A DNA stretch of 49,878 nucleotides from positions 1 through 49,878 of the forward strand of contig JAAMPI010000229.1 in the NCBI GenBank assembly GCA_013054445.1. The letters are read 5' to 3'. Within the stretch, counting starts at the first letter, position 1. The number at the start of each line of letters is the position of its first letter. This document shows positions 12,740-23,951 of the stretch, piece by piece. Source of the DNA: Cudoniella acicularis. Taxonomy: Eukaryota > Ascomycota > Leotiomycetes > Helotiales > Helotiaceae. The notes under the pieces are model-generated. The model saw only the letters and a program-made list of their open reading frames with translations, did no database searches and was not told the origin of the DNA. Both the position numbers and the translations under genes were made by a program.

Positions 12740-13886
12740 AAAAGCCTCATGTCGACTGACGATATTTTCGCCCTCTGCTGCGTTTTCTTTGTGAATTGTG
12801 ATCATTTTGACCACATCACGCCACCCCTCCCTCTCCCCCTCCCCCTCCCCCGAATGCGAATGAAGGCTGGGCTGGGGTGTTGATAACGCTGGGCCTGGCC
12901 AGTCTCAGAGTGTTCTGATAATGATAAGAGCCAACCACGCCAAACCCCGCCTTTTCGCACGAGTCGCAACTCACAACTCGAAGACGACGTTAGAATTGAA
13001 TGATTGTGATCAATTGTATCTACGTGATTGAGCATATGTGCGTTACTGTACATGTATGGAAAGATGCATGAAATGCATTCTGATTACTATGGCGCACGCA
13101 ACCTGGAACTTTTCGGGCTGAACCGTATCGCACGCAACGGTCTGCCCGAACAAGCCTTGCGCTGCATGCGTCATCGGTTTTCAAATTGCGGAAAACTGCG
13201 GTAGTACGGTCAAATGCCGACCTCCGAAACATCAGTATTTTTATCATCACACGTCATGCAAACTCTACGAGCATCAGTAATCCAAGACCTCGAAGACTTG
13301 TTTACAAGAAGTCTCTTAAATCTGCCTGAGGTAAAGGCGTCGAGAAAATAGGTTTGTGCTGATCTTGCGGGGTAGATCACGTTTTCACATCTAGCATTTA
13401 CTAATTGATGGTGAATCTTCTTATTTTGACATTTTTTATCTATGTCTTTTGGAACCTGTATATCTTGTATACAATCCTTTGTCTTTCCTGTGAAGGTGAA
13501 AGTATCCCATGAGTTGGCCTGGGTCTCTAAGCCCGTGTACTTATATCCCGTCGAAAGTATCCGTAAGATAAAACATAACCCATAAAACGTAAATCCGTGA
13601 TCCATGATCTCGTCAATCGATCATTCGTACAGGTCCTGACAAGTCGTTAAAGGTCGTTAAATGACTGTTCGTATCGCTATGCCAATCGGAGAAATTCAAG
13701 AATGCAAAAATGCCCTCGCTGTTGGCGTCCTTCCCATGTTCAAACAAATGAAAGTATTGCGGCTACAAAGAAAAGAAAGGTTTCGTGGCAAGAGCCAAAG
13801 GAGGCCTCCATTGACAGCATCGCTGCATTTATACAGTCGAATATGCAAAGTGGGTATCTAGAATGATATTTGCGAAAAGAAAAAAA

Positions 13887-16211
13887 CTAGTTGGCTCGAA
13901 TGACAAGTTTGGACAAGAACCTGTTCGACAACGAGTCAAAGTCTTGTCGATCAAATTTTGCATCCGGACGTGTCTTAAGGTAGGATTCTGTTGGCAATTA
14001 GTAAATGCCCTCATTTCAATCAAGCGGAGTTGACTTACCATGCTTGGTGACATGCTCCCTCATTTCGGTCATAGCCTCACAGACAGCTACGTTGTTATTG
14101 AGTAATTGTCCGTGTCTTCGAGTTTCCCACTCGGTGAAAGCAGGTAATTTTTGTGAAATGGCATGGAAGAGGCCAACGATCACACCGACAGGGGTTGTTT
14201 CCATATCGTTGCAGAATTTGTTGACGGCGGCCGTATCGGGTACACGGTAGTGGCAGTCAAACTGCATCTCTTCCCACACGGCAAGGAGGATAGAGGCCAG
14301 CATGAAAATAGTGGGCCAATTCTTCAGCCTGTCACCACTATATACGCTGGAGTACAGCGATGATAGCTCCTCAAGGATCTCCTTCTGGAGTTCACGCCAC
14401 ATATCCGCCAAGGCACACTTGATTTGGAAGTTGATCATCACCGGTGCAACGGTCTTGCCGTGGAACTTGGAGTCCTCATCATCAATCATACCTTCCATCG
14501 GGTGCTCGTCGCCACGCTGCTCTACCATCGTAACATGGAGTGTGAGATTGTAGGCTAGCACAAGTTTCAACGCCTTCCGGACCACGGCCACTTTCTCCTT
14601 GACATAGTAACGATGAGCAGTCTTCAAGATCTCAGTGATGAATGGTGTCCCCTCAAAGTATTCGTCGACAAAGTCCTCGAAAGGACCATCCAGATGCTTG
14701 TCCAGATACTCGGACAGCGCCTCATTCGAAATGCCCTCAGAGCCGGCTGACATCCTCTCAGTCCGAATGTCAAATTCAAGAGGCTCATCATGATCGCCTT
14801 CGACCCAATCGACATTGAAGCAGCTGTCGTCACTAACGTACACCTCACGTGCCATGATGGGAATCGCAAAGCCATATCCGTGGGTAATCCAGATAAGTTC
14901 TTCCTTTTGGGCAAAGCCTTTGATGTTGTAGACAGAGACGCCACGACCCACATGACGCTCATAATCAGCTCTCCAATCCTTCATGAAATATCCAATGTCT
15001 TTGATGTCTATCCGAGTGCACGGTACCTGCCACAATCTCGCATGCGAAGGCTGGCATCCAGCACAAGGCTCGCCCTTATCACAGGTCTTTTTGAGAAATT
15101 TGCAACGTAGGCAAGCACGGAGCTTTCTGATTTCGCTTGCCTGTTTCCGTTGCTCTGGCAATAATGGTCCACGTCTTCGTCCAACACGTTTCTCAGTATC
15201 CTTTTTCCCACCATTTGACGTTCGGCGAATAACAGCTTTGGTAGCCTTAGCTGTAGGACTTTTTCGTGTTGCGGAGTTTTTGCGGGGTGGTGGGGATGAA
15301 GCAGAAGATGGCGTAGTTTGATTAGGAGACATCTTGATGGTAATGGGGGAAACGAGGGCGGTAGGGCTGATATTTTCAGGAGTAGTAACATGGTGATGGG
15401 CGTCGCTGGAGAAGCAATTCCCGTGATTGTGATCAAGGTTTAAATCAGAGTCGGGAGAATAAGGTGAGTACGGTGGATATGAAATTTCCTCAAAACTTCC
15501 GAAGGACTGTCCGGTTATGTCTGATTGGGATGAGTCGGAAGGTGATCGGAGGTGCAGTGTTTGTCCGGGATTAAAGATGGCTGCATTTGATGTTTGATAG
15601 TCCTCTAGATTGTAGGAAGGGTCCACCATCGTCCATCCGGCTTCACTACTTGATCCAGGATGGGATAAAACTTCTAGGTATGTGCCGGTGGGTGAGTTGC
15701 TACCGAGACTTTGACGTCCCAGACTGGGTAGGCCATCATTGGCACCGGCATACATTGCAGCCTCCATCTCATGCCAATTTGCCCACATTGTGACCTGTTC
15801 CACAGTTTGTGCCATCCCGTTGTAAGGAGTTTCCATCTGAAGCCCGCCGTCAAACGCTGCTTGTGTTGATGGGAGGTGGTAATCAAGGGGCGAGGTCTGA
15901 AAGGTAGCACCAAAGGGATTAAATTGCGTGCCAACGAGGGAGTTGTCTTGTATATATTGTGGGAGCTGTTGAGGTTGTTGCTGCATCGGCCAGTCTGCGA
16001 GAAGAGTGGGAGAGTTGTGATGCGTTGCCTGAGGAAATTGTTGATGGGAGCTGTGAGTCGGCGAAGTCTCGCGCCTCTCATCTGAGGCCATATCTAGAGG
16101 CATTGGCCAACTCGATCGAGCGGCCATGCTTGTGAAGGGATAGCGGGTATTTCGTTGGTCGAAGTTGAGGTCTAAAAGCCCCTCGGATGAGAAGTCAAGA
16201 TTCGAGGTCAT
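13887..16211 (-). CDS. Zn(2)-C6 fungal-type transcription factor
   Basis: Exon 1 is 16211-14039 and exon 2 is 13987-13887, joined over a 51-bp intron (GTAAGT donor, TTTACTAAT branch point, AACAG acceptor). The total is 757 aa. Without splicing the frame would end just past the donor. The spliced tail reads ...KHE SYLKTRPDAK and ends LVIRAN. The first ~300 residues are rich in Gln, Ser, Pro and Asn, as in activation regions. A basic stretch (about 320-360, with VGRRRG) precedes a six-cysteine cluster at about 366-400: C-x2-C-x6-C-x5-C-x2-C-x11-C. The last spacing is longer than the usual 6-8 residues. The C-terminal half is an all-helical globular region without a name I can give. Expected to be a nuclear DNA-binding regulator with unknown targets. 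A 2.4-kb non-coding stretch upstream would suit complex control. Confidence 0.85.
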
Positions 16212-18642
16212 TGTCGCGGATTATTCTTGTCAGGAGGTGTCAATAGTATTGTAAGAAGAGCGTTGGTGACACCGCTCTTTGAGGAAGGGGAGACCTCACG
16301 ATGTAAGTCGGTGAGAGGCCTGTTGTTAGTTGGGAGGTTCGCAAGTGCGAAGGAGTGCGCTATCGACATTGCTAAGAAGCGGTGAAGACAAGCGGATGCT
16401 CAGACCATCCCCCAGCCTTTTGCCCACCGGCCCACAAGTCTCCCAGCTACGTCGAATCAGAAGGCTCGCTCAGCGCGCAAACGAGTTTCTCACTGCATGG
16501 CACTAACTGAGTATGGATCTGTAGAGCAGGAAGACCCGTCAGGTGGCCAATTGCGGCGTCTGCTGTCGGGAGTCTCCTCGTGCCATTGGTAGTAGCCCAG
16601 ACCTCGAGCCCTGCTGGCACCTGTTGCAACGCCATAGCCCAGATTATATAGAGTGGAGAGCCCTGTAATTTATGGCTGAATGGACAATAGAGAGCTGTTT
16701 GGCCTGAAGCGACCACTAACATGCACTGAAGGCCCCTGGAGCGCGCATCTTGACCACTGAAAACACCCTGATGCAGGACATCCCACCCTCTCGCCTCACC
16801 CCCGGACGTGTTTGTGACGTTGAACCCCTTCCCGTCCGCGACGGCCGTGGGATGGCTGGCAGGGTTTCCATGGCCATATAGTATACAAAGCTGCTGCTGC
16901 TGCACTCGCGGAGCAAGAGGCCTTTTGAAGGCGCTGAGGATGGAGGCAGAAATTGCCGTTGTCTTGCCTAGCCAAGTGCCCATCCTAGAGGCAAACGCCT
17001 TTTTCATCTCTAAGATCTTGCGTTTCTCGCGCACAGCTCCTCTGCTGGCGTGCTTTCAGATCGCTCCCGTCTGGGGAGGAAGTCTTGCAGCAGCTTTAAT
17101 GAGATGACCCCTCTTGTTTCTTTGGTTTCGCGATGTGTGCCGAGTGAGGTGTTGCTGACATGGACGAGGGTCCTTCTTTGTACTGCACGACAGATCATCG
17201 CCAGCCAAGAGCTGTTCTCCTCGTGCGGACTGTTTGGAAGCGATTCGATGCGAGGTGAGATTCCGTGGAGATGCCGCTGAGATGCCCCGCATGTCGTATC
17301 TCTCTTGGTCTTCATCTTGACTCTGCCAGCGTGGACGAGAATTATTGTTGAGACCGCCAAAATCTAAGACAAATACAGCATTCAGGAACAGCCGGTTATT
17401 ATCGTGATCCAAAAGGCTTGGAGAGGCTTGGAAACACCGAGTCAGTGCAGACTTCTGTAGACTCCCCTTCATCATCCCGACTCCCGACTTCCCTCGTTTC
17501 ATTTGCAAATGGGTGGTGAAATTCTGTCTCCCGTTACCCGTAATATCGCCGACACGCCCTCGATCGTCGCTGCGTATCCAAAAGTAGAGATCCCCTCTTT
17601 CTCCGGCCTTGATGAGAACATGAGAGGTTCACAGTTTTCGGGCCTAGCCAGCACCTGCAAGCCTCTTTTCAATATTTATGCAAAACTCATGCCAATGGCC
17701 TCCCGCGGCGAAGGGAGCAAATCTATTGGACGCGTTCCGAGACCAGTTGCAAGTCGACACAGACCGACATATGTCTCGCAGAGGGCAGGCTCAACTGGCA
17801 GCTCGTGCTCAAATCAGTAATTGTGATCTGGACAACCAAGATCGTGCGACTTTTTCGTAGGCTACCCTGTACTGTCCTTGGTACCAGACTCTCCATGCTT
17901 TCCTGGCTCAGATAGACTAGATCTGCGTCGTTTTCTTATCGATAGCTCCCATACCTGAACCCAATTGCGATGTCACTGTGACTGCGGGGTCTCTGAGGGG
18001 TTTTGCTGTGTGCCTGTGTGCCTGTGTCGAACTCCGGCTTTTTGCGGGTGTGAACAAAAAGGCACGGCACGGCACGGGCTGCATCATCGTGCTTCTAGCG
18101 TCTGCGTTCACGACGATGAGAGAGTATTACTTGCATACTACTTGAGGCTCCAGGGAAGGAAGAAAATAACATAAAAAAGCAAAGTTCCCGACTCTTCCAT
18201 AATCCAGTTGGCCTGTCAAAGCACAAGCCAGGAGCCGATCCAAGTTCCGGAGGTCCTTCAGATAAGCGAGAAAACCCACGTTGAAGCTAACCTCACCCGG
18301 CGCAACAAAGAAATATATCCCGTGACAACCACCAATAAATCTCAGCGAATCAATGCCTCCGTTGCTCTGGCTCATTGCATATGACATTCCTCATCAAAGG
18401 AAAGAAGAAGCGCCAACATAGAGTGGCCTTCAAAAGACGCAGAATGGTGGGAACAGATGTTTCATCTTCTGCCTCGACCTCGAGCACTCTTGACCGCCTG
18501 TTGTATGGTGACCAGACTACGCAGCGTGGATTTATCATTGAAGAGCCCGAGCTCAACCCCGAGAGAAGAGACGAAGCTGCTGAGTACACCTCTCAAAGTA
18601 GCTATCCTGTCACAATGACCGCGGCAACCGCCAGTGCAGCCA
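16212..18642. other. Long divergent intergenic region
   Basis: These 2.4 kb lie between the divergently transcribed Zn2Cys6 regulator and RAM1. The 195-codon minus-strand frame at 16447-17034 and smaller frames have no recognisable product. The sequence near 17990-18080 is low-complexity (CTGTGTGC and CACGG repeats). The region may hold regulator promoter and leader sequence. The last part (18375 onward) stays open in the frame that would precede RAM1; see the RAM1 entry. Confidence 0.45.
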
Positions 18643-20214
18643 ATGTCCCTGACCTCTTTACTACTCTCCCCCCCGATCCGCGACCTGCTTAATACACAAA
18701 CCTCTCAAGTACAGGAGAAAACAATCCAAGAGTGTCTACCCTTTCTCTCCGGCACAGACGGAGAAGTAGAATGCAATGAACATGGCGTCCCTCATTTGGA
18801 CCGGAAAAGACACATCCAATTTCTTCATAAGAATCTGCGCAAGTTGCCAGCTCCATATGTTGCTGCAGATGCTAGCCGACCGTGGATGTTTTACTGGGCG
18901 CTAACCGGTCTTTACACGATGGGAGAGGACATTTCGCAATACCACGAGAGGCTCTTGTCCACAGTTCGGCCAATCCAGAATATCACTGGTGGGTTTGGTG
19001 GTGGCAATGGTCAGATGTCTCATCTAGCTACTACATACGCAATCCTGTTATCTTTGGCCACAGTTGGGGGGAAAGAGGCTCTCGATGTTATTGACCGCAA
19101 AGCTATGTGGAAATGGCTTGGTTCTCTGAAGCAAGTTGATGGATCATTTCAAGTGTCTAATGGCGGCGAGGAAGATATCCGGTCAGTGCTTTCACTAGCA
19201 TTGAAATGGATGGTGCTAATTTGATACAGAGGAGCATATATTGCTCTAGTTATCTTGAGCCTTCTCGACCTGCCTTTAGACCTTCCCAAAGATTCTCCTG
19301 CCTATTCATCATCATGTACCACTTTTCTGTCTAATCTACCAGAATGGGTCGCAAGATGTAAGTAATCCTTTTCTCAGAAAACTCTTAAATGCTCACCAAT
19401 CTGCGCAGGCCAAACGTTTGAAGGTGGGATATCTGCAAAACCCGATGTAGAAGCTCATGGAGCGTATGCTTTTTGTGCTTTGGCATGTTTGTGCCTCCTT
19501 GATGCTCCTCATGTTATCATTCCGAAGTGAGTAATTACGCCCGGGGAGAGGGGGGTTTCTTCAAAAATAGAAAAGCTAATTTGGTTTTTGGTTAGATATC
19601 TTGATGTACCCCGGCTGATTTCGTGGCTTTCGGCCCGTCAATATGCTCCTGAAGGTGGCTTCGCAGGCCGAACCAATAAATTAGTCGATGGCTGCTACAG
19701 TCACTGGGTAGGAGGCTGCTGGCCGCTTATCGAAGCCTGCTTGGAAGGTCTCCTACCATCTACATCCAAAATGGAACCCTTTGAAACGTCAGAACCATCA
19801 TATAGCAGCCTCTACAGTAGAGAGGGTCTCATCCGGTACATTTTGTGTTGCTGCCAAGATCAGTCGAAGCGCGGGGGTTTGAGGGATAAACCAAGCCAGT
19901 ATGATCCCTGGTAGACTTCGCCTTTACTCGAATTTTGCTGACGACCTAGTACGTCGGATTCTTATCATACATGCTATGTCCTGTCCGGACTAAGTTCTGC
20001 ACAGCACAAGTGGCGTTTTGATGCATCTGCGAGCAGTGTGGCAAATAAAGGCAATCTTAACTCAGCCTATCGGTGGACATGTGAGAATTTCACAGAGTCA
20101 GAACCCGTATACGATGAAGAAGATCGGGTGAAGACTCTTCATCCGATTTTTGTAATACCATCTAGCGCTGCAGAAAAGACAAGGGCATATTTCTCGACAA
20201 AAGAGGGGTTTTAA
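18643..20214 (+). CDS. ram1: Protein farnesyltransferase subunit beta
   Basis: Five exons: 18643-19181, 19230-19357, 19409-19526, 19596-19898 and 19950-20214 (introns 48, 51, 69 and 51 bp). From the ATG at 18643 the product is 450 aa. It would pair with the alpha subunit and transfer farnesyl to CaaX cysteines in Ras, a-factor-like pheromone precursors and DnaJ proteins. The prenyltransferase repeats are clear (WMFYWALTGLY; GGFGGGNGQMSHLATTYA; FEGGISAKPDVEAHGAYAFC; GGFAGRTNKLVDGCYSHW). The expected zinc ligands are present: Asp293 and Cys295 (LVDGC) and His369 (YHTCY). The start is uncertain. The frame upstream (from ATG 18615, context CACAATGAC) encodes VPDLFTTLPP and would continue into IRDLLN only if one C of the C7 run at 18668-18674 were absent. 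The model given starts in the downstream frame at the next good ATG. Confidence 0.92.
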
Positions 20215-23200
20215 AAAAGGCAAGTTGGCTCAGTCTAGAAAATAGTTACTACTGTAATTCTGGAAATATTACATGTTCAAGCTGGGGCCTTCTTATCTCA
20301 AGGATGCACTTGGTACTCTCTTCTGTCTCCCGGGCAGACTGAAGCACGAAACACCGGATGTGATTTCGGCAAAATCCCACCCGCTTGCAATTCGTGGGTG
20401 AAGTTGCACATATGAAGCCTTTTTTCAAGTGCCTGTATCGATACAGGGCATGAAGACCGGTAACCTGTATTTTCGACTTGATCAAAACGATAGGAAGGTT
20501 TTTGCGAAGCCGAAGGACCTTTCGTGGGGTTATTTTACAAGCGCAGCTCCCTAAATTACCGTGACTGCAATAGCAATCCTAATATTGGCAAGGTGCACTG
20601 CGCTTCCGCTACAGAAAAGCTTTCTGAAGCTGTTACCATCAAATGTTCGGAATCATTCACAACGGTCCCTGAAATATAAGATTGGAGCATTCTTGGAACG
20701 CTCAACTATTTTTCCCTTCGATTTGAAGTTGCAGGAGTGCTAAGCAACAAACTTTATATACTTTGAGTTTCTAGTTTTCGGAAAATAAAATGGAAAAAGC
20801 AAAAGAGGGGAATAAATGCCTGGACTGGGACATTCGGCTACAAGGGTTATCGGCAGCTTAAAACGTGACTTTGACAAAACTTCCTGCTGGATGCAGAGAT
20901 CTGTCGGGCGCCTGATTCTCATGGTTCAACATGCATCTCCGAAAAATGACAAGTCGAACGAAGACCTTGAAGCGTCGGGGATTCCTGCGGTCCGCGCCTT
21001 TCGGAGCTGCTCCATTTACAGCGAATTCCGCAACACCGCCGCTTAGAAAATAAACTTACGAGAGACCTGGTGGCCACGAAAATCTCTTCAACTGAAGCGT
21101 CGTTTAGCAGCTCAGCATTCATCGCACCACACTGACGGAGCGCAAGGGGACGCTGGAATATATGCATCGATACACCGTCGAGCAACAGGTAAGCACAGAG
21201 CATCTGAGACAGAGCAAAGTAATCGATCAATGTACTCGTTCGTCCAGTGGCCCTCCAGGCTTGCTGGGTTGTTGGATCACGCCGGTTCGACATTGAGTGG
21301 AGCGGCTGCAGGAGCTGCGGTGCTGCAGTGCTGCAGTGCTGCACAGCTTTGCATGCAGAGCATCTCAGCATACAGATAGAGGAACAGACTCGAATTGGGC
21401 GGTCTCCCGTCGCCACAGAATCGGAGTCCCGCCGTGAGAGCGCGAGAAGACACTTGCACTGCTGGGTTTGTTGTCGACCAGCGCGTCTGCAGCCAGTGGC
21501 CAGTGGCCAGCGGCCAGCGGTCTCTCAGCACTCCTGGCCTCTGATTCAGTGAGTGTTGAAGCCTCCAAGTTCCAACACTCCAGCTTCCAGCTTCCAGTCT
21601 CCAGCAACTCTACTGCCGGGTTCGACGGCAGCATCCACTAGGCTCTAGGCCCTGGCCAGGTACAGACGTGATGTTGCGCGCCCGACAGCCTGCGAACCGA
21701 CCACCTACCCGCGGCTGGGTCCTGTCATGCTTCGCTGCTCTTCGGTCCTGTCGATGTTGTGGCTGGGACGCGCACCGGGGCCGAGGGAGGGGTTGGGAGA
21801 GCAAATCGCGGGGTCAACGACATATGTCCCTCCTCTCGTGCTTCTAACCCATCCTCTCCTCCTTGCCTTCGCCTTTGCGAGTCCGCCCGGCCTGCTCGAC
21901 AAGACCAGATATTCCTCTGAGCACCGCTTGCACGCTCGCATTACTTAATATACTCTGCCGTATACCTATTCCAATTTCCACGGCATATGGCCTTACTGCT
22001 TAAGACGTCAAGCGCACTGCCAACTCATCAGTGCAGCACAAGACCCTTGTACCCTCCTCGCCCACGGCAAGTTGTCGGCCTGGCTGAGTGCGGGCTGCCT
22101 CACGCTTTTCTGCCCTTCCCCCTTTCCTTTGCTCGCTGCTAGCCATTGCCATGGTCCATGGGCCATGATACCTCCAGCGTGTGTTCTTGGTGATCAAGCC
22201 GGGCAGTCCAGCCACTGTTATGCATTGAAGGGCTCACCGACTTCGTGTCAAGCCCTACTCCAGTCGTTCAGCGTCAAACGCGACTGTTGTATGCACAAGG
22301 GCAGTTGAGGTGCGGGGCAGAGACGACCCCGTCAATCACCCTCTACTTTAGCCACTTGAATCTGCTCAACCGTGCCTCTCTGCTCTCTCTTTGAGGGTCG
22401 AGGAGGATCATGTCCCTGGCCGACTCATCTTCTTGAATCTCTGACGTTTTCCGTGCATTGAGCCATGGTGCCATCGATTTTACTGCATTAGCGGCCAGCC
22501 CAGCGGATCTCGATGGAACACAGCAACCCTTTCGAACCTGTCGAGGACTGTACGGCTTGCCAAGGGTCCGCTGCGGTCTTGCTCTCCATTTCTGCAACAG
22601 GAAACCGTTCAAGAAAGGTTTGCCCGAGATCTATGTATGGAATGAACAGGTGTCAAGCTTCTCGCCACCGCTCTGCATCGACAATTTCTGAAGCTGCAGA
22701 CCTACCTCAGAACGGCGAATTGATGCCTCTAAGCCATCAGAGGTCATCCCCTAGTATGCGTTCCCATGTTGTGGTGGAGTTGCCTAAACTCTTGACTTTT
22801 TTTTTATAGGTGTTGACAGAAGCCAACACATCGTCAAGTGGGTCACTTGAAGAGCCGCATCATGACTTGCATCTGGTTCAACCCTTCGTCCTATCTTAAC
22901 AGCGCCTGAATCTCTCTGCGGAAGTCCAATCCATAATCCTTGTTCTACGCTAACCACAGGCTCTGCAATAAATCACACATGTCTCGCCGTTGATGGACGA
23001 AAGTCCTGCACCAACCCCCCCCCTAGACCACCCACCCGAGCAGTTAGCCTTACTCTTCTTCACCACGACGCCATCCACACATCACCATCTTCACATACAC
23101 ATCACTGACTTGTGCATCTTTCCCTGTATACTTCGAGATTGGGCTCAATTGCATCTTCAACATCAGAATTCCTTGGGCAATCGTCTCTTTCACATCCCTG

Positions 23201-23297
23201 GCACTACAGGAGTTGTTTTACCACACTCTGCACGGCCGACAGATTTGTTCCTGAAGGATCTCGTCACATCCAGACAAGTGGCACTTCACAAGAGACA
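20215..23297. other. Long intergenic region with short tandem repeats
   Basis: About 3.1 kb without a supported gene. It contains simple tandem repeats: TGCTGCAG-type units around 21305-21345, GGCCAGY-type units around 21491-21520, and CTTCCAG units around 21580-21605. Stretches 22990-23290 are pyrimidine-rich and may be leader or promoter sequence of the dsRNA-binding-domain gene that follows. Overlapping open frames of 60-165 codons lie on both strands, but none has a recognisable domain. Confidence 0.45.
21301..21610. repeat. Cluster of short tandem repeats
   Basis: Three separate microsatellite-like tracts occur within 310 bp: GTGCTGCA repeats (about 21319-21343), alternating CAGTGGC / CAGCGGC units (about 21493-21520), and CAGCTTCCAG units (about 21580-21604). 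They are GC-richer than the surroundings and explain the spurious open frames here. Confidence 0.6.
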
Positions 23298-23951
23298 ATG
23301 GGTGGTTTCTATATGGCATATCTGGAGAGTACGTCGATCCATTACTAGGAAAAGTTCACCAAACCCGTGGGGAAAATTTCGTCCGATAACTTCCTCGGAT
23401 CCTTCGGGTCTTCTAATTCCTGCAGGAAAGGGGCTGCACCTTCAACACCCTTCGTGTTGTGCTCTCATTGTTGTATGAGTGGGGTAGTGCCCTGAATCCA
23501 GTGCCCAATTTGGCATTTGATGACTGTGGTTCCTCGTCAATCAATTCTCTTCTCCATCTTTTCTTCCGAAATTTATGACTCTGTACAACGCTTGTTGTCA
23601 GAATAAGCACTGACATGCCATTTAGGTCTGTGTCGACGCCGAGGTTGGCGTGATCCCTTGTACGAGACCTACCGGAGCTCGTCAGGCTTCACCTGTCTGG
23701 TCCTCGTCAATGGCCGGGAATACCAGACCGACCTCGCCTACGAATCCGATGGGCTGGCCCAGGAGAACGCGGCGATGAGAGCGTTCATGGTGTGCCGTAA
23801 TTTCTCGGTCAACGGAGGTATGCTGGCACGAAATGGCGTTGTCCAGGGACTGCCTGCCAATGAGAGCAGTGGCCGACACAGGAGGAGAGGGGGTGGTCGA
23901 AGCCATTCTGTCAACCTCAGCAGCAGCAGTTCCACGACGTCCTCCGAATAG
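23298..23951 (+). CDS. Small protein with a double-stranded-RNA-binding domain
   Basis: Exon 1 is 23298-23328 and exon 2 is 23626-23951, with a 297-bp intron (GTACGT donor, CACTGAC branch point, TTTAG acceptor). The product is 118 aa. Splicing joins MGGFYMAYLES directly to LCRRRGWRDPLYE, which restores the first helix of a dsRBD-like fold. The domain then runs on with GFTCLVLVNGREYQT (beta strands) and GLAQENAAMRAFMV (second helix), at about residues 5-68. The tail after about residue 90 is Arg/Gly and then Ser-rich, probably disordered. The ATG context AGACAATGG is good. The helix-beta-beta-beta-helix order and the AxxxAAxxA helix are dsRBD hallmarks. RNA binding itself is inferred. The gene stands alone between long non-coding stretches. 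Confidence 0.72.

Larger units (their letters stand above)
12370..13886. other. Promoter region of polyubiquitin and 3' flank of the regulator gene
   Basis: No gene is supported in these 1.5 kb. 12824-12851 is a run of C-blocks, which on the polyubiquitin sense strand is five consecutive G-runs (G-quadruplex pattern). Open frames at 13210-13605 and nearby have no recognisable product. The right end is the 3' flank of the Zn2Cys6 gene. Confidence 0.5.

Noticed and set aside
16447..17034. 195-codon minus-strand frame upstream of the Zn2Cys6 gene
   Set aside because: No domain, no splice-supported extension and mixed composition; may be leader sequence. Kept as unproven.
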